Assembly: GCF_028369105.1 (NCBI RefSeq)
Contig: NZ_JAQNDO010000001.1
Location: forward strand, 6,232,501-6,296,500
Source of the DNA: Polyangium mundeleinium
Lineage (GTDB): Bacteria > Myxococcota_A > Polyangia > Polyangiales > Polyangiaceae
Direction: 5' to 3'
DNA length: 64,000 nucleotides
Below, piece by piece: positions 1-9,462 of this stretch. The notes under the pieces were generated by a model. It made no database searches, was not told the DNA's origin, and was given only the letters and a program-made list of their open reading frames with translations. Position 1 is the stretch's first letter; each line of letters starts with the position of its first letter. The translations under genes were made by a program, and so were the position numbers.

Positions 1-400
1 CTTTAAGCCGCGTCGTTCGCCGTGTCAACAACCTTCATCCGAGGGCCGAGAATATTTTCACATTCTCGGGACCGGCGACCTCTCCGAGGACGACGCCTTG
101 CGGCGCCTTTGTCTCTCGGCGAGGGGCGGCTCTTTAAGCCGCGTCGTTCGCCGTGTCAACAACCTTCATCCGAGGGCCGAGAATATTTTCACATTCTCGG
201 GTCTGCGGACCTCTCCGAAGACGACGCCTTGCGGCGCCTGTTTCTCTCGGCGAGGGGCGGCTCTTTAAGCCGCGTCGTTCGCCGTGTCAACAATCGATCG
301 TCCGAGGGCCGAGAATATTTCACATCCTGTGGGCCCGGGGACCCTCCCCGAGGACGGCACCTCGTGGCGCCCTCTCTTCTTCTCTCGACGAGGGGGCAAC
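1..400. repeat. Tandem array of a ~131-bp repeat (three copies)
   Basis: Copies begin at about 1, 132 and 263. Copies 1 and 2 differ at only a handful of positions; copy 3 is more diverged and has a 1-base loss. Each unit carries a hairpin with 8-bp arms CCGAGAAT/ATTCTCGG (46-69, 177-200; degraded at 308-331). Across each unit junction lies a second hairpin, GCGGCT-CTTTA-AGCCGC. A 131-bp period is not a multiple of three, so no single reading frame can run through the array, which argues against coding. The array may continue left of the window. It lacks the short-repeat/unique-spacer pattern of CRISPR. Confidence 0.85.
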
Positions 401-421
401 CTAACCGCCTCCGTCGAAGCG

Positions 422-787
422 TCAACCGCCCGACGATCCGGATCCACGTGGCTTGCTCTCTTCATGTCGCGGCAGCACGCCCTTCGGCGCCGGCTCGGGG
501 GCGCGCTCCGAGGCCTCGTCCGCCGACCCGAGCCCCTGCTCCACGTTCTGCTTCGCGCTCGCCGCGCTGGCGGATCCAGCGCCCGAGGTTGCTGGCTCCG
601 TCGAGAAGCCCACGCCCCCGCGGCCCGACTCTTCATAGGAGCCGCCGCCGAGCGAACCAGGCGAGCGCATCTCCGCGTCGGGCGGGTGCGGGGTGCCGAA
701 TGGGTAAATTCCCTTCGATTGATCGACCTCGTCCGTGCGGCCTTTCCCCTGCGTGAGAGGATTGTTCGTTTCGTCGTCGCGCACCAT
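422..787 (-). CDS. Hypothetical Gly/Ser-rich small protein (121 aa)
   Basis: No family recognised. The start is chosen at the ATG at 787 because GGAGG lies 5 nt upstream; the longer open frame merely reads through the antisense of rtcB. The protein is hydrophilic, with a polar N-terminus rich in D/E/N/T, a central Gly-rich stretch around residues 43-60 (containing SLGGGSYEESGRGG), then an Ala/Ser/Pro/Glu-rich low-complexity tail. It has no signal peptide, membrane segment or cysteine cluster. It is divergent from the RtcB gene and its 3' end touches the 131-bp repeat array. Composition and the Shine-Dalgarno site favour a real gene, but function is unknown. Confidence 0.5.
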   Translation of the reverse strand: MVRDDETNNPLTQGKGRTDEVDQSKGIYPFGTPHPPDAEMRSPGSLGGGSYEESGRGGVGFSTEPATSGAGSASAASAKQNVEQGLGSADEASERAPEPAPKGVLPRHEESKPRGSGSSGG

Positions 788-1163
788 CTCGTCCTCCACC
801 GTGCACACAGGGTGCACCCGGCCTGCGCATCGCTGCGCGCCCGGGGGGGCAACGTGCATTCGATATGCCGGCACCGGAATGCACGCGAGCTCTACCTTGA
901 CAAATGGAGAGCGCTCGCATATCGTGGCCGCGGCTGCTGCGAAGTGCGCTTTCCTCGGGCGCGCTTCGGAGTTCAGACGAACCGGGGAAGGATCGCGGGT
1001 CGGCGACGGAACGCTGGCGTGCGAGCGTGCGGAGACGTGTGTCCTCTGAATGAGGATGCGCTCCCGCGCTCGGCGCCGCGGCGACGTACGACCTGCGCGA
1101 TAGGGTTCGTTCGTTCGCAAGGCGCCCGCACGGCAGAACGTGCGCGCGTCTGGGAAAGCAGCC
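788..1163. other. Divergent intergenic region
   Basis: This 376-bp gap lies between the small minus-strand gene and rtcB and presumably holds both promoters. A TTGACA hexamer is present on the plus strand at 897-902, with a weak TATCGT match 17 nt further on. This is a possible sigma-70 promoter toward rtcB but is not compelling. No other coding or RNA feature is seen. Confidence 0.3.
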
Positions 1164-2723
1164 ATGGGCAATCTCAGGTTGGATGCGGTCGTGCGCCGGC
1201 AAGACAGCGCGCTCGCCCGCATCGAAAGTCGTTTTGGTGTTCCGATCACGCTCATCGCGCGGCCCGATGTCTCCGTCGAGGCAGAGGGCATCGCGGAGCT
1301 CCTCGAATTCGTTTCGATCCAGGACACGCTCCTCTCCCTCTGGGAAGAAGAGCGCAAAGGCCGCATCACGCCCTTCTGGGGGGATGGGCCAGGCAGCCTC
1401 GCGGCTGTCGTGCTCACGCCCGATTTCCACAAAGGATCCGGCATCCCCGTGGGCACCGTGGCCGACGCGCGGGGGTTCGTCGTCCCGCGCGCCGTGGGCA
1501 ATGACGTCTGCTGCGGCATGCGGCTCGTGGTCACCGACGTGACCCAGGACGAGCTCTTGCCGCACATGGCCGCCTTGAAGAAGCGCCTGCGGGCGATCTT
1601 TTTTCAGGGCCAGCGCAACATCCCCATGTCTCCCCGCCAGCGCGAGGCGCTCCTCCGGGACGGGTTATGGGGGCTCACCGAGACCGTGGCCGACAACCAG
1701 GGCACGGGGATCTGGCGGTATTACGACCCCGCCCGGGAGATGCGTGATCTCGAGCGGGTCCATTTCAACGGCGCCCTGCCCACCGACGACACGTTCGCGT
1801 TCGCGAGCTTCATCCGCGCCTCGGGCAAGACCGACGGCCGGGACATCCAGATCGGCTCCGTCGGCGGCGGCAACCATTTCGTCGAACTGCAGCGCGTCGA
1901 CGAGGTCGTCGACGGCCACGCGGCGCACGCGTTCGGCCTCGCACGCGGGGCCGTGACGATCATGGCGCATTCGGGCTCCGTCGGGCTCGGGCACGTGGTG
2001 GGCGGCCATTTCATGGCCCGCGCCCACGAGCTCTACCCGAAAGGCCTGCCCCACCCGGCGCACGGCTTTTACGTGATGCCGACGTGGGGGCCGCTCGCCG
2101 CGGAGGCGGCCGCGTACCTGTCCGCCATGCGCAACGCGGCGAACTTCGCCTTTGGAAACCGCCTCTTCCTCGTGCTGATGGCGGCACGCGCGATGAGCGA
2201 GGTCCTCGGGCGAACGGTGGAGACGCGGCTCGTCTACGATGCGCCGCACAACCTCATCTGGGAGCCGGAGGGCAAGGCAGGGCGCTTCCTCCATCGCAAA
2301 GGCGCGACGCCCGCGCCGGGGCCCGATCCGTTCGACAGCCCCTTCCAGTACACCGGGCATCCGGTGATCATCCCGGGCTCGATGGGCGACGCGAGCTGGG
2401 TGCTCGCGGGGCTCGGGAACGAGGCGCTGCTCGCGAGCGCCTGCCACGGCGCGGGCCGCAGCCTGACGCGCGGGCAGGCGAGCCACGTGAGCGACGCGGT
2501 GTACCGGGCCTCGACGGGCAAGCTCGAGGTGGTGACCCCGATCGATCCGGATGCGCCGTCCTTGCGCGGGCGGCGTGACATCCTGGAGAAGTACCACCGC
2601 CGGATGAAGGAGGAGGCGCCGTATGCGTACAAGGCCATCACGCCGGTCGTGCGATCCGTCGAGGAGGCCTCCGTGGCGCGGCGTGTCGTGCGTCTCGCGC
2701 CGATTGCGACGGTGAAAGGATGA
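1164..2723 (+). CDS. rtcB: RtcB-family RNA ligase
   Basis: RtcB proteins join RNA 2',3'-cyclic phosphate or 3'-phosphate ends to 5'-OH ends, using Mn2+ and a GMP-histidine intermediate. This 519-aa product keeps the family signatures in order: PDFHKGSGIPVG (about 86-97), the metal-binding VGNDVCCGMR (Asp114, Cys117), QIGSVGGGNHFVE, MAHSGSVGLGH, APHNLIWEPEG, PGSMGDASW and the nucleophile motif ACHGAGRS (His428). I chose the ATG at 1164; a GTG at 1140 in the same frame would add eight residues. No archease (activator) or RtcA gene lies nearby, so this is a stand-alone copy. Its physiological substrate (tRNA repair, rRNA healing or other) cannot be told from the sequence. Confidence 0.92.
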   Translation: MGNLRLDAVVRRQDSALARIESRFGVPITLIARPDVSVEAEGIAELLEFVSIQDTLLSLWEEERKGRITPFWGDGPGSLAAVVLTPDFHKGSGIPVGTVADARGFVVPRAVGNDVCCGMRLVVTDVTQDELLPHMAALKKRLRAIFFQGQRNIPMSPRQREALLRDGLWGLTETVADNQGTGIWRYYDPAREMRDLERVHFNGALPTDDTFAFASFIRASGKTDGRDIQIGSVGGGNHFVELQRVDEVVDGHAAHAFGLARGAVTIMAHSGSVGLGHVVGGHFMARAHELYPKGLPHPAHGFYVMPTWGPLAAEAAAYLSAMRNAANFAFGNRLFLVLMAARAMSEVLGRTVETRLVYDAPHNLIWEPEGKAGRFLHRKGATPAPGPDPFDSPFQYTGHPVIIPGSMGDASWVLAGLGNEALLASACHGAGRSLTRGQASHVSDAVYRASTGKLEVVTPIDPDAPSLRGRRDILEKYHRRMKEEAPYAYKAITPVVRSVEEASVARRVVRLAPIATVKG

Positions 2724-2819
2724 GCCCCGTACGGCGCACGCCCGGAGCGGGATTCCTGCCCCGACCGCTCAGTTTGTTGGCCCGCGTGGGCGGCCTTCGT
2801 AGCATGCGAAGGGCGCGAT

Positions 2820-4538
2820 ATGGGAAACGAAGCTGTCCAGAGCCAGGTCGCGGTGGGCGAGATCCTCGCCGGGAAGTATCGCGTCGAGCGTACCCTCGGC
2901 ATGGGCGGCATGGGCGTCGTCGTCGCCGTCACGCACCTCGAGCTCCGGGACGAGCGGGCCATCAAGCTGGTCCGCTCGGAGCTCACGCACCCGCAGATCA
3001 TCGAGCGTTTCCTGCGCGAGGCGCGCGTCGTCGTGAAGCTCCGGAGCGAGCACGTCGCCCAGGTCTACGACATCGGCCGGCTCCCGACGGGCGCCCCGTT
3101 CATGGTCATGGAGCTGCTCCACGGCGACGACCTCTCGGCGCTGCTCAAGAAACGGGGCACACTGCCGGTTCACGAAGCCGTCCTCTACGTCATGCAGGCC
3201 TGCGACGCGCTCGCCGAGGCCCACGGGCGCGGGATCGTCCACCGTGATCTCAAGCCGGCGAACCTGTTCCTCACGCACCGCGAGGACGGCTCGCCCTGCA
3301 TCAAAGTCCTCGACTTCGGCGTCTCCAAGCACGTGCCCGAGGAGGGCGAGGCGGCCGAGCTGGAGATGACGAGCAACGGCGACATCATGGGCTCGCCGCT
3401 GTACATGGCGCCCGAGCAGATGCGCGCGGCCCGCGAAGTCGACGCGCGGGCCGACATCTGGGCCCTCGGCGCCATCCTGTACAAGCTCGTCACGGGGCGC
3501 GCGCCGTTCCAGCGGGCCACGACGCCCGAGATCTGCATGGCCGTCCTCGGCAGCGAGATGGCGCCGCTGCCGTCGTCGCTCCACGGCGGGATCCCGTCCG
3601 GGCTCGAAGCCGTCATCATGCGGTGCCTCAGCAAGGACGTCGATTCGCGCTTCCCGCGCGCCCTCGACCTCAAGGCCGCGCTCTCGCCCTACAGCGAGCG
3701 CCGCGAAGGCTGGGCCGAGGACGAGCGGACCTCGCTCGTCGACGATCCGCGCTCGTCGACGCGGGGCTCGAACAGCTCGCGCCCGATCCCCAAGAACATC
3801 GACGCCATTCTGCTCGGCTGCATCGGCAAGGACGCGGGCCGCCGCGCCGCGCGGGCGAAGGGGCGAAGGAACGTCTCGGATCCGTTCCTCAAGAAGCGGG
3901 ACGAGGCCGCCGAGCCGAAGGCGCTCGCCGCCGCGCCGGCCGAGCCGCCCGTCGACATGCCCCGCGATCCCGAGTTCTCCTGCGCAGGCGGCGGCACCGT
4001 CCCGATGGGGAGCACCGATCTTCGCAAGGCCCGCGAGATGGACTGCGGTCGGCCGCCCCAGGGCTCGCAACCCACCATGCCCGCGCCCCCGCCCGACCCG
4101 GCCGGGGTGCTCGGCGCGATGAACCTCGACGAGACGATCGACGAGGCGACCGCGCTCGCCCCGCCGCGGCTGCCGAGCTTCCCTGCGCCCCCGCCTCCCT
4201 CGGTGCGCACGTCGCTCCCGAGCTTCCGCGTGCCGAGCGCCGGTGAGCCCATCGGAAACAGCATGGCGCCCTGGGACTACGCGCCGGCCACGTCCGCGCC
4301 TCGTGGCGCGAAACCGGTGGCGTTTTTGGCGAGCGCGACGACGGCCGTGTTCATCGTCGTCGCGCTCATCATGGCCTTCACCACGGGGGGCGAAAAGAAC
4401 GTCGCGGAAGGCGCGGTGCGCGGCGCGGACATGCGCCCCGCGGCGGGCGGCATGCCCGCGCCCGAGGAGTCTGTGATCGAGCTGGAGGCCGAGGCCGACG
4501 CGTCCGCGACGACCGACGAGGCAGACCCGATGCCCTAG
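2820..4538 (+). CDS. Membrane-anchored Ser/Thr protein kinase (Hanks type)
   Basis: This 572-aa protein has an N-terminal eukaryotic-like kinase domain (about 20-285): Gly-rich loop LGMGGMG (26-32), ATP-anchoring Lys49, catalytic HRDLKPAN (His141-Asp143), metal-binding DFG (165-167) and an activation segment ending in MAPEQM. A long Pro/Ala-rich linker follows, then one hydrophobic segment (about 501-520) and a short acidic tail. The layout places the kinase in the cytoplasm. All motifs needed for activity are present. No recognisable extracellular sensor domain follows the membrane segment, so the stimulus is unknown. It starts about 100 bp after rtcB and overlaps the convergent lipoprotein gene by 4 bp at the stop codons. 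Confidence 0.93.
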   Translation: MGNEAVQSQVAVGEILAGKYRVERTLGMGGMGVVVAVTHLELRDERAIKLVRSELTHPQIIERFLREARVVVKLRSEHVAQVYDIGRLPTGAPFMVMELLHGDDLSALLKKRGTLPVHEAVLYVMQACDALAEAHGRGIVHRDLKPANLFLTHREDGSPCIKVLDFGVSKHVPEEGEAAELEMTSNGDIMGSPLYMAPEQMRAAREVDARADIWALGAILYKLVTGRAPFQRATTPEICMAVLGSEMAPLPSSLHGGIPSGLEAVIMRCLSKDVDSRFPRALDLKAALSPYSERREGWAEDERTSLVDDPRSSTRGSNSSRPIPKNIDAILLGCIGKDAGRRAARAKGRRNVSDPFLKKRDEAAEPKALAAAPAEPPVDMPRDPEFSCAGGGTVPMGSTDLRKAREMDCGRPPQGSQPTMPAPPPDPAGVLGAMNLDETIDEATALAPPRLPSFPAPPPPSVRTSLPSFRVPSAGEPIGNSMAPWDYAPATSAPRGAKPVAFLASATTAVFIVVALIMAFTTGGEKNVAEGAVRGADMRPAAGGMPAPEESVIELEAEADASATTDEADPMP

Positions 4539-5560
4539 GGCGCGCAGTACGCGACGGTCCTGCCGCCGAGCATCGCCGTCTCGCACCCGCTGAAGCCCTG
4601 CGCCTTGCAGTCGACCTTCGCGGGCGTCCCCAGGTTGCAGAACGCGACCATGCCGCCCTCGCACGCCTCGGCCGCCCCGAGATCGCAGCTCGGCTCGACG
4701 AACCCGCACGCCGCGCCCCCGGCGAACGCGCCGCTTTGCACGAAGCCGCAGCTCTGGCCCTCGGGGTCCAGCGCGGCGCAGTCACGACGGCCGATCTTGC
4801 CGCCCGCGCACGTCTCGAGCACGTCGCCGTTACACGCCTGCGAGAAGAAGGTGCAATCCTCGCCCTTTCCAATGCAGCCGAGGTCGTTGCGTTGAGGATC
4901 GAAGCCGCAGGTCTCCCCGGCGATCGTGATCCTCTCCTCCTTCTCCTGCCCGTTGATGTGCACCATGTTGTACTGCGTGCGGCAATCGATCCGCTGGAGG
5001 AACCCATCCGCGCCGCATTGGACGAGCACGTCCGGATCATCAGCGGCGCAGGTCGTCTTCGTCGTGCCGAATGTGCAGGGCTCAGCGCCGCAGCCAGCCC
5101 AGTGGCCCTTGTTGCAGGAGAGCCCCGCAGCCGCGCAGTCCATCGCGGCGGTCGGCTTGCCCTCGGGATCGCAGAGCACCCACGTCTGGCCCTCGCAGAT
5201 GCCATCGGCGGGGTTCGCCGCGCACGCAGCCGAGAAGGTGTCCTTGGGCGGCGTGCACGCGCGGACAGCCGCGCAATCCTTCGCGGCGAGCTTGCATTCC
5301 ATGCTCGCGATCTCGAAGCGGAGCTGGCCCGTGGCCGCCCAGTTCCAGGGCTCGTCGAGGACGTGGCCGAGGCAGGCCTGCATGCCGAGCGGCTCGCCGC
5401 CCTCGGCCTCACAAGCATTGATGCGCAAGCAGTCAGCGACACGGGCGTCGAGCGCAGGCGGCGAAGGAGGAGGGGCCGGCGTCGCGGGGTCGTCCCCGCT
5501 ACACGAAAGCAAAAGCGCAACCAGGGGAAGCCAAGCAGAACGGATCGTTGGGAAGAGCAT
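4535..5560 (-). CDS. Cys-rich predicted lipoprotein
   Basis: A 341-aa protein with a signal peptide and lipobox (LLLSC, lipidated Cys near residue 20), followed by a Pro/Ala linker. The mature part carries more than twenty cysteines spaced as in disulfide-rich surface proteins, with recurring short segments of the type D-C-x-A-x-G-x-S-C and GxxCxF. No catalytic motif is recognised. It probably sits on the outer membrane or cell surface as a small disulfide-bonded repeat protein. Convergent with the kinase gene. The real start is likely the ATG at 5560, which directly precedes the hydrophobic signal sequence. Confidence 0.75.
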   Translation of the reverse strand: MLFPTIRSAWLPLVALLLSCSGDDPATPAPPPSPPALDARVADCLRINACEAEGGEPLGMQACLGHVLDEPWNWAATGQLRFEIASMECKLAAKDCAAVRACTPPKDTFSAACAANPADGICEGQTWVLCDPEGKPTAAMDCAAAGLSCNKGHWAGCGAEPCTFGTTKTTCAADDPDVLVQCGADGFLQRIDCRTQYNMVHINGQEKEERITIAGETCGFDPQRNDLGCIGKGEDCTFFSQACNGDVLETCAGGKIGRRDCAALDPEGQSCGFVQSGAFAGGAACGFVEPSCDLGAAEACEGGMVAFCNLGTPAKVDCKAQGFSGCETAMLGGRTVAYCAP

Positions 5561-5630
5561 CCGCGCTCTCTAGCGCGTCAACCGTTCCGTGCCGAGCGGC
5601 AGCACAGGATCGTCACACCGCCATTTTCGT

Positions 5631-5977
5631 GGCGTCGCGCCGGGGCGCTGCCCCGGACCCCGCGGGGGCTATCCGCCCCTCGACCCGGACCAGGCACGGC
5701 CTGGACCGAGGCTGGAAGAACTGCGCGGTGCGCAGTTCTTCCAACGGGCCGGTGGCAAGACCATGGAGGCGGGTGTCAAGCGGGCGACGGGCACGTTGCC
5801 CGTTGAACCTGCAACGCTGCGGCCTTGGTTGGCAGGATCGTCGCCAGTCTTGACCTGGCCTGTTCGATGAACTGCGCACCGCGCAGTTCATCGACCCCGC
5901 GTCCAGCGCTTGCGCTGGTCCGGGTCCAGGGGCGGATAGCCCCGGTGGGGCCTGGGGCAAAGCCCCAGCTCTGCGCC
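5631..5977. repeat. Palindromic repeat element, copy A (~347 bp)
   Basis: An imperfect long palindrome: the outer ~45 bp at the left end are the near-exact reverse complement of the right end. Nested inside are near-perfect stem-loops with 3-nt loops: CCGGGGC-GCT-GCCCCGG at the left, a 13-bp stem at 5714-5742, a 14-bp stem at 5864-5894, and CTGGGGC-AAA-GCCCCAG at the right. The two central stems share the core GAACTGCGC and have complementary loops (GGT, ACC). The same element recurs at 15528-15872 (copy B) and in rearranged form at 46812-47065 and 47518-49225. It contains no credible gene. It could be a MITE-like element or a structured RNA/terminator unit. Confidence 0.85.
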
Positions 5978-6034
5978 TTCGGAGAGGGGGGTAAGGAAGC
6001 GTCAAGGAAGCGTTGAAGGGCGAGGTCTGTCCGA

Positions 6035-6274
6035 TTAGAACCTACGCCCGGGCCGCCCGCGATCTTCGAGCAGCCGCGCCGAATCTGGCGCATCCGAGGG
6101 CGCCATCACGCGCGACGTCCGCGCGCCTTCCGGCGCAGAAGCTCCGTTCGTCTCGACGATCCACGAGGCGAGCGCGAGCAGGACGACACCGACGAGTACG
6201 ATTGCAGCGACGATCGCCGTCGCCATCGGCATACGAATTCGAACGCCATCGACATGATTCATCTCGAGCGTCAC
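6035..6274 (-). CDS. Small single-pass membrane protein (79 aa)
   Basis: The start is taken as the GTG at 6274 because an ideal GGAGG lies 5 nt upstream; the ATG four codons later has no ribosome site. Residues about 18-38 form one hydrophobic transmembrane helix, preceded by a short N-terminus with two Arg residues and followed by a polar, Arg-rich C-terminus. No family is recognised. It lies alone, downstream of repeat copy A when read on the minus strand and divergent from the next gene. Too short for a functional guess. Confidence 0.45.
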   Translation of the reverse strand: MTLEMNHVDGVRIRMPMATAIVAAIVLVGVVLLALASWIVETNGASAPEGARTSRVMAPSDAPDSARLLEDRGRPGRRF

Positions 6275-6561
6275 GAACACCTCCGCGAAAGGGACGGACC
6301 CGAAACGGGCGGCCCGCGGCGCTCTCTGCGCCGATCTTCGAGCCCCCCTCGATGTCCGTCCGATGGTCACCGCCGCTCGAAAAGAGCGGCACGGTCATCG
6401 TCCGTCGACCGGCGCACACTTTATCGCAAGGGGCCTCGAAATGGAGGGAAATCGGGGGGCCGTTGGGACATTGAATGTCCACCTGAGGGGCGCTCTCGGG
6501 CGGCCCGACGTCAGGACGCGAGGTCTTGTCCCCCCGCCTCTCCGCGCCTACACACCCACCG

Positions 6562-7323
6562 ATGCGCCGCCGCCTCTCCCCCGAAGAACAATTCACCCAG
6601 GCTGCGCACGTCCGCGAGCTCGTGGATGTCCTCTGCGCGTTCCTCGAAGGGCGGAAGGATCGCGCGGAGATCGCGCGCTGGATGGGCACGGGGTGGCGAG
6701 ACGAGGGGACGAGGGGGCGGGTGTTCCACGATCACCCCGGCGCGCACGAAGTGTTCTCGTCCCTCGAAGATATCGAGCAACGCTACGGCGACGATTTTCT
6801 GGTGCGTCGCGAGGACGTGGCTGTCTACGTCGAGTGGCTGACCACGCGGGGCGAGCGCGACGTCATCGCCCCGCGTCCGCTCGCCTGCGTCTTTCGTTCG
6901 ATCGACACGCTCGCGACGGAGATGCGTGGGACCACGGTTCGGTTCTTCCTCGAAGGGCTCGGCTGGCTCGACCATGCGCGCTTCGTCTCGGCGGCCACGG
7001 GGCGCGGGTTCTGGGCGGTGGCGCCTTTCGAACGCGCGGGCTGCACGGAGATTCGCGTGGCCCGCGGGACGGATCCCACCGAGGCGGCGCAGGATCTCGT
7101 GGAATCCCTGGCGCTGGACACGCCGGAGGTCGAATGGATGGAACCGCAAATCGACCACGCGCAGTTGCCGCGCTGGTCGCTCTGGCGCCAGGACGACAAT
7201 GGGCAGCGTTACGAAATGTCCACGTTCCTCTCGTATTCGCGGGCTGTGCGCGCGTGCGCCGCGTTCGACGCCCGCGGACACAAGCAGATGTACTGGGTTC
7301 GCCGGCAAGGACAGGGGGATTGA
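6562..7323 (+). CDS. Conserved-looking hypothetical protein (253 aa)
   Basis: No family recognised. The ATG at 6562 (MRRRLSPEEQ) is preferred over an ATG 12 codons upstream in the same frame. The product is a soluble, mixed alpha/beta-looking protein with many charged residues, no signal peptide and no membrane segment. The N-terminal ~70 residues look helical (LVDVLCAFLEGRKDRAEIARWM); the rest alternates short hydrophobic strands with acidic turns. Third-position GC and codon use match its neighbours. It precedes the glucanotransferase gene by 78 bp on the same strand, so the two could be co-transcribed, but nothing links their functions. Confidence 0.6.
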   Translation: MRRRLSPEEQFTQAAHVRELVDVLCAFLEGRKDRAEIARWMGTGWRDEGTRGRVFHDHPGAHEVFSSLEDIEQRYGDDFLVRREDVAVYVEWLTTRGERDVIAPRPLACVFRSIDTLATEMRGTTVRFFLEGLGWLDHARFVSAATGRGFWAVAPFERAGCTEIRVARGTDPTEAAQDLVESLALDTPEVEWMEPQIDHAQLPRWSLWRQDDNGQRYEMSTFLSYSRAVRACAAFDARGHKQMYWVRRQGQGD

Positions 7324-7401
7324 AGGCCCGCGCGCGCCGGCCGGCCCCATCCATTCTGCCCGCGTGACGCCGGCCTGCCGTGCGGTACGCTCCGCGCCCA
7401 C

Positions 7402-9282
7402 ATGACCACACGCGCCGAGGAACGTGAGCTCACCCGCGAGGCCCTGCGCCTCCTCGACGTCGATCGCCTTGCGCTCGCCCTCCACGACCCGAGCTTCCCC
7501 GCCGATCCCGATGAGGACATCGGCCGTGGATCGCCGTACGGCCGCGGCGCGGCTCGATTCTTCCGTTTCGCCCGGGACCTCGGCTTCAGCGCGATTCTCC
7601 TCGGCCCGCAAGGTGATCTCTCCGCCGACAACGCCTCGCCGTACGATGGCGCTTGCTTTTCGCGGGCCACCGTCTCCATCGCGCTCGCGCCGCTCGCCCA
7701 GGATCCCGCCTGGGGGGGCCTCCTCCGCCCGGAAACGCTCGCGTCCCTCGTCGCCGATCGCCCCCTCGGCCCGGCTGGCCGCGCGCACCACCGCTACGCC
7801 TCCGCGGCCGTGCGCCGCGCGCTCGACGAGGCGTTTGTGGTGTTCCAGGAAAACCGTCGGCGCGGCACCTTACCGCCCGCGCTCGCCTCGTTCGCCGAGC
7901 GACTCGAACCGTGGCGCGCGCGGAACATCGGCTGGATCGAGCGGGACGCGCTGTACGAGCGCCTCGCGAGGGAACACGGCAGCGGCCATTTCAAGGACTG
8001 GCCCGCCCTGGACGCGCGCCTCTTCGCACCCGCGCCCGGCGACGAGGCCGTGGCGGCTGCGCGCCTCGCAGCCCTTCGGTCACGCTCCACGGAAACCATC
8101 GAGGCCCACGCGTTCCGCCAGCTCCTCGCGCGAGAGCAACACGCGGCCTTGCGCATGGAGCTCCATTCGCTCGACCTCGTCCTCTACGGCGACCTCGCCA
8201 TTGGCCTCGCCCCGCAGGATGAATGGTCGAACCTCGCGATCCTCCTCTCGGGCTACCGCATGGGCGCGCCGCCGAGCCGCACGAACCCCGAGGGACAGCC
8301 GTGGGGCTATCCCGTCCTCGACCCCGCCGCGTGGTCCGGCGACGCGCGCGATTTCCTCCGCGCTCGCATGACGGCCATGTTCGAGGCCTACGACGGCGTG
8401 CGCATCGATCATCCGCACGGCCTCGTCGACCCCTGGGTGTACGACGCCGCTGCGGAAGACCCGCTCGCGGCCGTCCAGCGCGGCGCGCGCCTCCGCTCCT
8501 CGCCGGACCTTTCCGATCACCCACGCCTCGCTGCGTTTGCCATTCCGCGACCCTCGCAGATCGATCGTGACCTCCCTCGATACGCCGACGGCTGGGCGCG
8601 GGCGCTCGACGCGGCCCAGGGGGATGCGTACGGAAACCTCTTCGACGCGTTGGTCGAAGCCGCGCAGGCGAGGGGACACGCCACCGACACGTTGTTTTGC
8701 GAGGTCTTGAGCACGCTGCCCGCGCCGGTCGCGGCGGTGCTCGCGCGGCATGGGCTCGGGCGGTTCCGCGTCACGCAAAAGGCGAACCTCGACGACCCGG
8801 GCGACGTCTACCGCAGCGAAAATGCCGAGCCTGCCGACTGGATCATGATGGGCACGCACGACACGCCGTCGATGTGGGAGCTCGCGGCGTCGTGGCGGGC
8901 CGAGGGAAAACTCGCGGCGCAGGCCGTGTACCTCGCGCGGCGGCTCGGCGCGCCGGCGCTGGAGGCCGACGTCCTGCGCGCGCCGGGCCTGCTGGTCGCG
9001 GCGAAACTCGCCGACGCTCTGGCCAGCCGTGCCCGGAGCGCGATGATCTTCTTCGCGGACCTGTTCGGGTTGCAGGAGCGGTACAACGTGCCTGGCACGA
9101 TCCGCGACGACAACTGGTCGCTGCGCGTGCCCGAGGGCTGGGAGACGGGCTACTTCGAGGCGCGACGCCGGGGCGAGGCGCTCGATCTGCGGCGGGCGCT
9201 CGCGCTCGCGCTTCGGGCGCGGGCGGCCGGGGCGACGGGCGACCTCGACACGCTGGCGGCGCGGCTCTCGGCCTTGCCATGA
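7402..9282 (+). CDS. malQ: 4-alpha-glucanotransferase (GH77, amylomaltase)
   Basis: GH77 enzymes transfer alpha-1,4-glucan segments between oligosaccharides, releasing glucose, in maltodextrin and glycogen metabolism in the cytoplasm. The three catalytic carboxylates are visible in family motifs: nucleophile Asp336 in GVRIDHPHG, acid/base Glu434 in LFCEVL, and Asp487 in [10 protein letters not shown]. Substrate-binding segments such as [12 protein letters not shown] and the C-terminal [13 protein letters not shown] (the family's NxPGT motif) are also present. At 626 aa it is within the usual range (500-700). No glycogen or trehalose genes are adjacent, so the pathway context is not evident. 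Confidence 0.9.
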   Translation: MTTRAEERELTREALRLLDVDRLALALHDPSFPADPDEDIGRGSPYGRGAARFFRFARDLGFSAILLGPQGDLSADNASPYDGACFSRATVSIALAPLAQDPAWGGLLRPETLASLVADRPLGPAGRAHHRYASAAVRRALDEAFVVFQENRRRGTLPPALASFAERLEPWRARNIGWIERDALYERLAREHGSGHFKDWPALDARLFAPAPGDEAVAAARLAALRSRSTETIEAHAFRQLLAREQHAALRMELHSLDLVLYGDLAIGLAPQDEWSNLAILLSGYRMGAPPSRTNPEGQPWGYPVLDPAAWSGDARDFLRARMTAMFEAYDGVRIDHPHGLVDPWVYDAAAEDPLAAVQRGARLRSSPDLSDHPRLAAFAIPRPSQIDRDLPRYADGWARALDAAQGDAYGNLFDALVEAAQARGHATDTLFCEVLSTLPAPVAAVLARHGLGRFRVTQKANLDDPGDVYRSENAEPADWIMMGTHDTPSMWELAASWRAEGKLAAQAVYLARRLGAPALEADVLRAPGLLVAAKLADALASRARSAMIFFADLFGLQERYNVPGTIRDDNWSLRVPEGWETGYFEARRRGEALDLRRALALALRARAAGATGDLDTLAARLSALP

Positions 9283-9462
9283 ACGGCGCCTGAGCTCGGA
9301 ACCGACGTCCCGCACGTGTCAGGTCGGACGCCTGCTCGGGAGGGCGGGCTGTCACGCCCTCAGCGCCCCATTTCGCAGCAGGAACATAAGGTGGAATGAG
9401 CTTGCCGGCTCCCTCTCGGATCGTACCCTGTCGCGGATTGCCGGGCGGGAGGGGGCATTGCC

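Noticed and set aside
1-400. CRISPR array
   Set aside because: Repeats are ~131 bp and contiguous, with no unique spacers and no cas genes in the window.
2769-4709. 646-codon minus-strand frame across the first kinase
   Set aside because: Runs opposite to a complete Hanks kinase with all catalytic motifs; typical high-GC shadow.
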